The notes under the pieces were generated by a model. The model made no database searches. It saw nothing but the letters and a program-made list of their open reading frames with translations, and was not told where the DNA came from. Positions 1 through 4,333 of a DNA stretch of 5,945 nucleotides are shown piece after piece. The translations under genes and the position numbers were made by a program. Positions within the stretch are counted from its first letter, which is position 1. Each line of letters opens with the position of its first letter. The stretch comes from Nitrososphaeraceae archaeon. Its GTDB lineage: Archaea > Thermoproteota > Nitrososphaeria > Nitrososphaerales > Nitrososphaeraceae. The stretch covers positions 1 to 5,945 of the forward strand of contig JASHSN010000200.1 in NCBI GenBank assembly GCA_030038695.1, in the 5' to 3' direction.

Positions 1-1
1 A

Positions 2-82
2 GACGGTAGTGAGGACAAGCCTCGAATAGATTACTATCCGAAAATACGTCCTGATCCGAACATAAAGAGAGGTGGAATATAG
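2..82 (+). CDS. C-terminal end of an unrecognised plus-strand gene (5' end outside window)
   Basis: An open frame enters from the left edge and runs 26 codons to a TAG at 80-82. The tail is charged and proline-rich, ending KIRPDPNIKRGGI, which reads like a soluble or extracytoplasmic C-terminus rather than noise. Too little is present to name a family. The gene converges on the minus-strand genes to its right. A 26-codon open frame can arise by chance, so this is a tentative call resting on composition and on the frame staying open to the window edge. Confidence 0.45.
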   Translation, partial: DGSEDKPRIDYYPKIRPDPNIKRGGI

Positions 83-123
83 TAGGATTAAAAAACAGAA
101 ATCCTTAAAATAGTTCACATAGA

Positions 124-410
124 TTACACAGATAGGTAACAATTTTGGTTACCTACATCGGTTACACTTTTCTGCTTGGTATTATTTCTGTTGTGCAATC
201 TATTGAATGTTTGTAGAAACTTTTCTGATGGAGTAAGACCATTTATTCCGGCAGGTAGACAGTAGTCTCCATCCAAGGAGAGAGGGCCGGAGTTAATGTA
301 CTCAAATACAGCAATTCCAAAATAGCTGATGACAGTTGTCTCGCAATAATTTGAGTAGTCGTTACACTTAATGCTATAATAAAAGCAAACGGAATTATCA
401 TTAACCGCAT
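124..410 (-). pseudogene. Small exported protein, broken by a 1-base frameshift
   Basis: From the ATG at 410 the frame gives a signal-peptide-like start, MRLMIIPFAFIIALSVTTTQ: basic n-region, hydrophobic core, then polar residues. It runs 55 codons to a TAA at 243-245. After about residue 29 the sensible protein moves to the neighbouring frame, including SGPLSLDGDYCLPAGINGL and TPSEKFLQTFNRLHN, and ends at a TAA at 124-126. Adding one T to the minus-strand T4 run (plus 319-322) joins them into one 95-residue exported protein with an IFGIAVFEYINSG junction. The start lies 13 bp after the stop of the membrane-protein gene at 424, suggesting co-transcription. The family is not recognised. The downstream frame is also continuous with the preceding gene through its TGA at 424-426, so a read-through fusion is an alternative. 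The frameshift may be real decay or a sequence error. Confidence 0.45.
133..155. terminator. Perfect hairpin between convergent genes
   Basis: An inverted repeat has arms TAGGTAAC (133-140) and GTTACCTA (148-155), with a 7-nt AT-rich loop. It lies 50 bp past the stop of the plus-strand partial gene and just inside the 3' end of the minus-strand small exported gene. That position suits a bidirectional transcript end or RNA-stabilising hairpin. Archaeal termination depends mainly on T-runs, and no strong T-run follows, so the terminator role is inferred. Confidence 0.35.
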
Positions 411-423
411 AGTAATCAAATTT

Positions 424-955
424 TCATACCTCCATAGTATTTCGCTTCAAATTGACAAAAAATCCAATAGATCCAAGTATTATTCCCAAAGCTGTGCCCA
501 ATATTCCTACAGCAACCAAAATAGGGACCTCGTATGGAATAAAGATCGTGTAGTGTACTTGCATAACAGGAAATCCTTTGCTTCCCCATACAGATGACAT
601 CTGAGCATCTGAGCGACTCCACCTACATATCCAGCTATCATCATAGTCCAAGTCGCAATTATTATCCCGGCATTCATGAATACAAAGTTCAGTGCAGTTA
701 AGACTCTCGTCGCTCTGTCGTATCCCATATGCAGAGTATGCTCAAAATACCTGTAAATCATTGCCATCATGCCAATAGCTAGAACTCCGATTAGATATGC
801 GAAGTAACCAAAATTGAACCAAGCTCCGGCAAAAGGGCTGTCTGAAGCGTTGTATGATATTAAGAAAGACAGCAAACGAAGAGGTCCAATTATACCAATA
901 AGCAAATAAAGTGTAAGTGCTGACGCTAAAATCATTTGAACAATTGTGCTTTCAT
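424..955 (-). pseudogene. Four-helix membrane protein disrupted by an 8-bp tandem duplication and a probable 5' frameshift
   Basis: The longest frame starts at an ATG at 935 and encodes three membrane segments, around LTLYLLIGIIGPLRL, FGYFAYLIGVLAIGMM and FMNAGIIIATWTMMIAGYVG. It then runs into out-of-frame sequence to 507. The true tail is in another frame (VPILVAVGILGTALG, GSIGFFVNLKRNTMEV, stop at 424-426). The switch sits exactly on a tandem repeat of CATCTGAG (598-605, 606-613). Removing one copy restores GYVGGVAQMSSVWGSKGF and a continuous protein. Upstream, an ATG at 955 lies about 25 bp from a TATAAA box, but its frame (MKAQLFK) ends at once. One added base at 932-937, for example TGA to TGGA, would fuse it and give 174 residues. 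The last two helices vaguely resemble the C-terminal helices of heme-copper oxidase subunit I, but no heme or copper ligand histidines are visible, so I do not assign that family. Confidence 0.6.
598..613. repeat. 8-bp perfect tandem duplication (CATCTGAG x2)
   Basis: CATCTGAG occurs twice head to tail inside the membrane-protein gene. Eight bases is not a multiple of three, so the second copy shifts the frame at GVAQM. Deleting either copy rejoins the two halves precisely. This is a classic slipped-strand mutation and is not a usual base-calling error. Confidence 0.85.
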
Positions 956-977
956 GTTGTCAAATAATTTCATATCA

Positions 978-983
978 TTTATA
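978..983 (-). promoter_or_regulatory. TATA-like box for the membrane-protein gene
   Basis: On the minus strand the sequence reads GCTATAAATGATAT, with TATAAA at 983-978. The box centre is about 25 bp from the ATG at 955, the spacing of an archaeal leaderless promoter. This supports 955, rather than 935, as the original start of the broken membrane-protein gene. Confidence 0.45.
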
Positions 984-1012
984 GCAGACAGTGACATTTA
1001 AAGTGTTTCATT

Positions 1013-1029
1013 GTAGCACGTCGTAGCAC
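1013..1029. repeat. Direct repeat GTAGCAC, 10-bp period
   Basis: Two identical 7-mers GTAGCAC start at 1013 and 1023, exactly ten bases apart, so both would face the same side of the helix. They lie 30-46 bp upstream of the TATAAA box of the minus-strand membrane-protein gene, where an archaeal activator or repressor could bind. The operator role is inference, and a 7-mer pair can occur by chance. Confidence 0.25.
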
Positions 1030-1289
1030 TAGTATGTGTAGTAATATCTTTATACTTCGTATCATATCAGTGTATATAGTATAATTTATTTATTTGACAT
1101 AATTTGCATTTTCATTTCATATGAAGTATCCAATAAAAGGAACCTATGCAAACCGCCTCTGTTGCAGTAGTATAAGAATCATATCGGCTCAAAGAGAGAG
1201 AAACAAATCACCATTAATTTCATAATAAATGATTTAGAAAGCTGAACTGCATTTTATATAATGATCGCATCACTGGATCAGGCAAAGAC

Positions 1290-1841
1290 CTAAACATCGA
1301 CACTTTTATTGTACCGTTTTATCGCTTCAGATATCATTATTTTCGTAACCTCTTTTCCTTCCCAACCCAATAACTTCACGTATTTTCCTTCTTCCAAATC
1401 TTTATGATGTTCAATAAAATGCGCGAGTTGGGTTCTTACATTCTCCTGAATGTCATTGATATCTAGAATAGCTGAAAATGTGGGATCTATCTTTGCTAAT
1501 GGAACTGCAATTACCTTTGGATCGATGCCTCCTTGATCCTCAGTTAATAATACGCCAATAGGACGGCAGCTGATCACCGACTTGGGCAGTAAAGAAGAAT
1601 TTCCAAGTATGAATACATCAATTGGATCCTTACCATTATCGTGACCACCTTCTCCCTTTGTTTGAGGAATAAAGCCATAGTTATAAGGATAAAAAATTGC
1701 GGGAAACATCTTCCTGTCAACAGATATTTCTCCGCTTTTTGCATCTATCTCATATTTTATGTTACTACCTTTTGGAATTTCGACCACTACATTAATTTCG
1801 TCGGGTGGTTTTGTTCCTGGCTTTAATGTATCTATAGTCAA
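1290..1841 (-). CDS. ppa: Inorganic pyrophosphatase, family I, with altered active-site residues
   Basis: Cytoplasmic, metal-dependent hydrolysis of PPi to two phosphates. The 183 residues match the family I length and fold. Residues equivalent to the E. coli active site are E21, K29, E31, R43, Y51, Y55, then after a 5-residue insertion D72, D75, D102, D107, K109 and K147. Key stretches are VEIPKGSNIKYEID (19-33), YPYNYGFIPQ (51-60), KDPIDVFIL (71-79) and EHHKDLEEGKYVK (144-156). Differences from the E. coli set are G70 for Asp65, Q103 for Glu98 and H146 for Tyr141. The start is TTG at 1841; no ATG occurs until residue 45. Upstream in the same frame lies ATG 1880 (overlapping the CHAD stop), nine codons, then TAA 1851-1853. 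It is therefore probably expressed from the CHAD transcript. Family assignment is firm. Full catalytic activity is less certain given the substitutions. Confidence 0.93.
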   Translation of the reverse strand: MTIDTLKPGTKPPDEINVVVEIPKGSNIKYEIDAKSGEISVDRKMFPAIFYPYNYGFIPQTKGEGGHDNGKDPIDVFILGNSSLLPKSVISCRPIGVLLTEDQGGIDPKVIAVPLAKIDPTFSAILDINDIQENVRTQLAHFIEHHKDLEEGKYVKLLGWEGKEVTKIMISEAIKRYNKSVDV

Positions 1842-1850
1842 TACTTCTCG

Positions 1851-1880
1851 TTAAATAAGTTGATCTTCTTTTTTGTTCAT
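1851..1880 (-). other. Nine-codon mini-ORF coupled to CHAD and in frame with ppa
   Basis: The ATG at 1880-1878 overlaps the TGA stop of the CHAD gene (ATGA, shared bases), a typical translational-coupling arrangement. It encodes MNKKEDQLI and ends at TAA 1851-1853. Three codons later, in the same frame, comes the TTG start used for ppa. Either a nonsense mutation cut off an original N-terminal extension of the pyrophosphatase, or this is a leader that re-feeds ribosomes to the TTG. Overlap and frame are seen directly; function is inferred. Confidence 0.5.
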
Positions 1881-2713
1881 GTCAGAAGCGTGATCTGGTG
1901 AAGGAAATTATGTCTAGTATCACTTCCTTTGCAAAACTGGATAAAATCCTCATATTTTTTATTTCGTTCTGAAATTTCGTCATGAAGAACGTTAGTCACC
2001 TCGTTTGGATGTCCCAATTTTTTCACATAAGCTATCATGGTGTCATTATCATGTATCGATCCTAGTATGTCTTGTATATCTTCTAACTCCGTTATGATGG
2101 CATGTATCTCCCTTTTATTAACACCATTCTGGTGTGAAACTTGTTCTAATAAATAACGTATCTTTTTGCAAGTTTTTCTCAATTCATGTAATACTTCTAT
2201 TTTATTGGTATTTGTAAGAACTACCGGAAGATCCTGTTCTATTCTTTGGCGTAATCTAAGTACTACCTTATTGAATCTCGTCTCCAGTTGTTTTGCAGGT
2301 ATTTGATTCTCCATAACTCGTGGTACAGGAAGATCCCTCAATGACAAAGCCGTCTTTCTTGCACTAGCTAGTTTTGTTTTTCTTTTTCTGTTCAATGATC
2401 CTGTGAGCTTGCCATAAATTGGCTCTGAGGAGTATTTTTGTAACTTTTCGAATATTATGTCGTAATCTCTAACTTGGCTGTTTACTTTGAAAAGTTGTTT
2501 ACTTGTTGTTACGTATTTGCGAATTTTGGTTTTTCTCCGCATCTTCTTTGGTAACGATGTAAATGATGCGTCCAATCTTCTAATGGCAGTTCTTATATCA
2601 TGTATGTTATTTTCGTTTGAATCTTTAATATAATCATTAAGTCTATCATCTACCCTCTTAACGTTTTCTTCCATTTTGGTTACAAAGTGTCTAGGAGCTA
2701 ATGATAACGCCAT
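1877..2713 (-). CDS. CHAD-domain protein (predicted polyphosphate-binding)
   Basis: A 278-residue, strongly basic, all-helical protein with the CHAD (conserved histidine alpha-helical domain) pattern in two halves. The first half has VHD-type IHDIRTAIRRLDASF (37-51) and SQVRDYDIIFEKL (79-91). The second has LHELRKTCKKIRYLLE (175-190) and DIQDILGSIHDNDTMI (212-227). The histidines H38, H176 and H221 and the many Arg/Lys residues form the basic surface that binds polyphosphate in characterised CHAD proteins. There is no signal peptide or membrane helix. It is a stand-alone CHAD protein, whereas many family members are fused to CYTH; here a CYTH-like gene lies just upstream. The ATG start at 2713 has a TATA-like ATATACAT about 31 bp ahead and no ribosome binding site, suggesting a leaderless message. 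The stop overlaps a start codon leading into ppa. The exact role (phosphate storage, granule targeting or enzyme accessory) is not shown by the sequence. Confidence 0.88.
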   Translation of the reverse strand: MALSLAPRHFVTKMEENVKRVDDRLNDYIKDSNENNIHDIRTAIRRLDASFTSLPKKMRRKTKIRKYVTTSKQLFKVNSQVRDYDIIFEKLQKYSSEPIYGKLTGSLNRKRKTKLASARKTALSLRDLPVPRVMENQIPAKQLETRFNKVVLRLRQRIEQDLPVVLTNTNKIEVLHELRKTCKKIRYLLEQVSHQNGVNKREIHAIITELEDIQDILGSIHDNDTMIAYVKKLGHPNEVTNVLHDEISERNKKYEDFIQFCKGSDTRHNFLHQITLLT

Positions 2714-2740
2714 GACTTAACTAATTATGCACATTACCAT

Positions 2741-2748
2741 ATGTATAT
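2741..2748 (-). promoter_or_regulatory. TATA-like box for the CHAD gene
   Basis: The minus strand reads ACATATACATATGG about 31 bp ahead of the CHAD ATG at 2713, with no Shine-Dalgarno in between. The spacing fits an archaeal leaderless promoter and would make CHAD-ppa a unit separate from the CYTH-like gene. AT-rich DNA makes such matches common. Confidence 0.35.
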
Positions 2749-2756
2749 GTATTTGA

Positions 2757-2780
2757 ATTGGCTTTAGTTATGAAGCCAAT
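2757..2780. terminator. Perfect hairpin between the CYTH-like and CHAD genes
   Basis: Arms ATTGGCTT (2757-2764) and AAGCCAAT (2773-2780) flank an 8-nt loop. The hairpin lies 14 bp after the CYTH-like stop and upstream of the CHAD TATA-like box, so it could end or attenuate the upstream transcript. It could instead be a palindromic protein-binding site. No strong T-run follows on the minus strand. Confidence 0.4.
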
Positions 2781-2794
2781 AATGTCCTGTATAA

Positions 2795-3424
2795 TCAAAA
2801 TAGGCTTTTTTCTTCAACCCAGACTCTTAAACAGTCAACATAGCTTAGAACTCTGATGGAATCTGAGGTCAGTTGTAAGTATTCCAAAGCTTTGGTGACT
2901 TTCTCCAAATCCCGGTGTTCAATACTGATTGTCATAACTTTTTCAGGTGTGCTGATTTCTGTTAGCTCTATTGTTGCTCCGTTTCTATCATCAGATGGCC
3001 ATACGTGCAGTTCACGTCGTTTCTGTACGTCAATTACTTGGATTGAAGGCGTAATTTCCGATAAAATTGACATTAGCTGCTGTCCATCTATAATCGCTCT
3101 TCCTGGTAAATCAATATTTAGTGCCTTAGTTATGTTTCTGAATATAGCAGCTGAAATAGGAAAATTATAAACTTCTGTAGTCCACCGTTCTATTCCTGCA
3201 TGCGTTTTATCGTCCAGTTTTTTTATCTTTAGATCTTTGTCTCTAATCTTTATATTTGCATCATATCCGAATCTGCAGATGTAACGATCTAACATGTTAG
3301 TGGATTTACCATCTTTCAACGGAAGATTCAGTATATTACGACAAATACTTGGATCGACTTTAACAGCAAAAGCGCGCCATTCCCATAGAATTTCTTTAAA
3401 AACCGGATTATCTACAACCATCAT
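2795..3424 (-). CDS. Divergent CYTH-like (triphosphate tunnel) domain protein
   Basis: A 209-residue soluble protein. The order of short motifs recalls CYTH / VTC4-type triphosphate tunnel domains: a charged first strand ILWEWRAFAVKV (12-23), DRYIC (46-50), ANIKIRDKDLKIKKL (56-70), a GIERW turn (77-81), and late acidic strands TIELTEI (151-157) and MTISIEHRDLEKV (164-176). In such domains alternating Arg/Lys/Glu side chains line a tunnel that binds triphosphate or polyphosphate and metal. The canonical ExExK start is not present (WEWR instead), so the assignment is tentative and leans on the CHAD neighbour, because CYTH and CHAD often occur together. The ATG at 3424 is followed at once by a second ATG at 3421. 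A TATA-like box about 32 bp ahead supports a leaderless start. Catalysis is unproven; it could be a binding domain only. Confidence 0.55.
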   Translation of the reverse strand: MMVVDNPVFKEILWEWRAFAVKVDPSICRNILNLPLKDGKSTNMLDRYICRFGYDANIKIRDKDLKIKKLDDKTHAGIERWTTEVYNFPISAAIFRNITKALNIDLPGRAIIDGQQLMSILSEITPSIQVIDVQKRRELHVWPSDDRNGATIELTEISTPEKVMTISIEHRDLEKVTKALEYLQLTSDSIRVLSYVDCLRVWVEEKSLF

Positions 3425-3451
3425 TGTTAAATATCATATTAATGCTTGCCG

Positions 3452-3463
3452 ATTTATTTTAAG
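3452..3463 (-). promoter_or_regulatory. TATA-like box for the CYTH-like gene
   Basis: The minus strand reads CTTAAAATAAAT, centred about 32 bp ahead of the start codon at 3424. No ribosome binding site follows, as expected for a leaderless archaeal transcript. This is the likely main promoter for the CYTH-like / CHAD / ppa array. Confidence 0.45.
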
Positions 3464-3631
3464 CTTCTTTTCTAAATTTAACCGTTTGATAAATAGCTTA
3501 TGATAATCAGGTAGTGCTATAGGGTTACGGATAAGTTATCTAGATCAGAACTTGCTCTGTCTATATGGGTGGATACTATAAGCATAGGAAGCGAGTGATT
3601 GCGTTCCTTAATTCTGAATTTATCTTTAAAC

Positions 3632-3863
3632 ATGGCAAGGAGCGGAAAGAAGTTGGCTAGCGAGGTCTTGATGTCCAATATCATTCCCTTTACCGGTTGT
3701 GGACTCGGAGCAATGGGTTTTGCTTTGAAAAAAATCTTGAAGTGGATGTTAATTATCGTAGGCTTCTGGCACATTTTTCATCAGAATTCAACTTTTGTAA
3801 TAGTATGGTCATGTAAGTATGGTTAATTGGGATAAACTTGGAAATGACACCTCAACAAGATAG
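3632..3863 (+). pseudogene. FUN14-family membrane protein remnant, frameshifted
   Basis: From the ATG at 3632 the frame reads SNIIPFTGCGLGAMGFALKK then ILKWMLIIVGFW. This is the glycine-rich helix, ALKK-xx-K signature and second helix of FUN14-family proteins (small membrane proteins found in archaea and as eukaryotic FUNDC1). The frame then degenerates and stops at 3824-3826. The expected family continuation, a VNWDKL motif, appears one frame over (3822-3839, VNWDKLGNDTSTR, TAG at 3861-3863), with stops at 3797-3802 in that frame before it. At least one frameshift and more damage therefore separate the halves. The frame is also open back to a TTG at 3599, which sits about 22 bp after an ACTATAAG box, so 3599 could be the original start. 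The function of archaeal FUN14 proteins is not established. Confidence 0.6.
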
Positions 3864-3984
3864 ACCTAGAATCTCGCAGCAACGTAGCAAAACCAGTATC
3901 AATCAGGATAAGTGATTAGCAGGACGTAAGAGCAGTTTAAGCGTGATAGTTGCGTTTACTACTTTTTCCATTGCAATAGGCTAG
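3844..3984 (+). pseudogene. Interrupted coding-like stretch with a hydrophobic segment
   Basis: An ATG at 3844 overlaps the end of the FUN14 remnant in the third frame. It gives a basic, Gln/Arg-rich run (PQQDRPRISQQRSK) to a TGA at 3913-3915. The same frame then continues with SSLSVIVAFTTFSIAIG, a membrane-helix-like segment, to a TAG at 3982-3984. This may be the decayed C-terminal part of the FUN14 gene, which often has another hydrophobic segment, or the remains of a separate small protein. The family is not recognised. Nothing convincing lies between 3985 and the next promoter. Confidence 0.25.
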
Positions 3985-4079
3985 ACCCATATATTCGTAA
4001 TGTCGATATCCATGACTTAAAGGATATTGTAAGACGCCGAAGATAATTACAACTTGCTATTCAAAGGAGCATTGATAAA

Positions 4080-4086
4080 TTTAAAT
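4080..4086 (+). promoter_or_regulatory. TATA box of the creatininase-family gene remnant
   Basis: TTTAAAT is centred 27 bp before the ATG at 4110, with no Shine-Dalgarno between. This is a strong leaderless-type archaeal promoter match. It appears intact although the gene behind it is truncated. Confidence 0.5.
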
Positions 4087-4109
4087 TCTTCGTTCTCTCA
4101 CGACGAATA

Positions 4110-4333
4110 ATGAGCGACAAAAATAGAGCAATTTTATGGGAAGAATTCAATTGGAAAGGCATTGAAAAACTTACAACAAGAATGAAGATGGTAATCATAC
4201 CGATTGGATCATGTGAACAGCATGGTCCACATTTACCATTAGCTACTGACACCATAGATTGTTATGAAGTTGCAAAGAGAGTGTGAAGAGCATTACCAAA
4301 TAGCGCTGGAATCACAACTTATGTCCCTAATTC
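4110..4333 (+). pseudogene. Creatininase-family amidohydrolase, N-terminal fragment with nonsense codon
   Basis: The ATG at 4110 begins 58 codons ending at TGA 4284-4286. Residues 28-48 carry the family signature, VIIPIGSCEQHGPHLPL then ATDT. E36, H38 and D47 match the first metal ligands of creatininase-type hydrolases (creatinine amidohydrolase, MftE and related enzymes acting on cyclic or N-formyl amides). After the TGA the same frame stays protein-like (ALPNSAGITTYVPNSYT) until it meets the 3' end of the oppositely oriented NADH dehydrogenase gene at 4334. The family is usually around 240 residues, so roughly two thirds is missing, including the second set of metal ligands. A nonsense change (for example CGA to TGA after AKRV) plus a 3' deletion or rearrangement explains it. 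Not expected to be active. Confidence 0.75.

Larger units (their letters stand above)
956..1289. other. 334-bp AT-rich intergenic region between ppa and the membrane-protein gene
   Basis: No convincing gene is seen. Contents are the TATAAA box at 978-983, two direct copies of GTAGCAC (1013-1019 and 1023-1029), and a very AT-rich stretch around 1071-1100. An isolated plus-strand 34-codon frame (1121-1225) lies about 30 bp after a TATTTATT-like box. No tRNA, CRISPR or transposon ends were found. Confidence 0.5.

Noticed and set aside
416..622. Minus-strand 68-codon frame inside the membrane-protein gene
   Set aside because: It overlaps the true C-terminal helix frame, is rich in Cys and aromatic residues typical of a shadow frame, and has no membrane or domain pattern of its own.
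424..955. Assigning the broken membrane protein to heme-copper oxidase subunit I
   Set aside because: The resemblance is only in the hydrophobic pattern of the last helices; heme and copper ligand histidines are not visible and the likely N-terminus makes it a small 174-residue protein.
1050..1083. loxP-like arm (TATACTTCGTATC) and 6-bp TATACT/AGTATA inverted arms
   Set aside because: The second recombinase arm is absent, the short arms are 21 bp apart in very AT-rich DNA, and there is no recombinase gene nearby; chance is sufficient.
2856..3170. Plus-strand 104-codon frame opposite the CYTH-like gene
   Set aside because: It is the antisense of a better-supported coding frame, with a Ser/Ile-rich shadow composition and no motif.
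3517..3774. Minus-strand 85-codon frame
   Set aside because: It is antisense to the FUN14 remnant, whose ALKK helix signature on the plus strand is recognisable; the minus reading has no family character.
4061..4255. Minus-strand 64-codon frame
   Set aside because: It is the reverse of the creatininase signature region (EQHGPHLPL on the plus strand), so it is a shadow.
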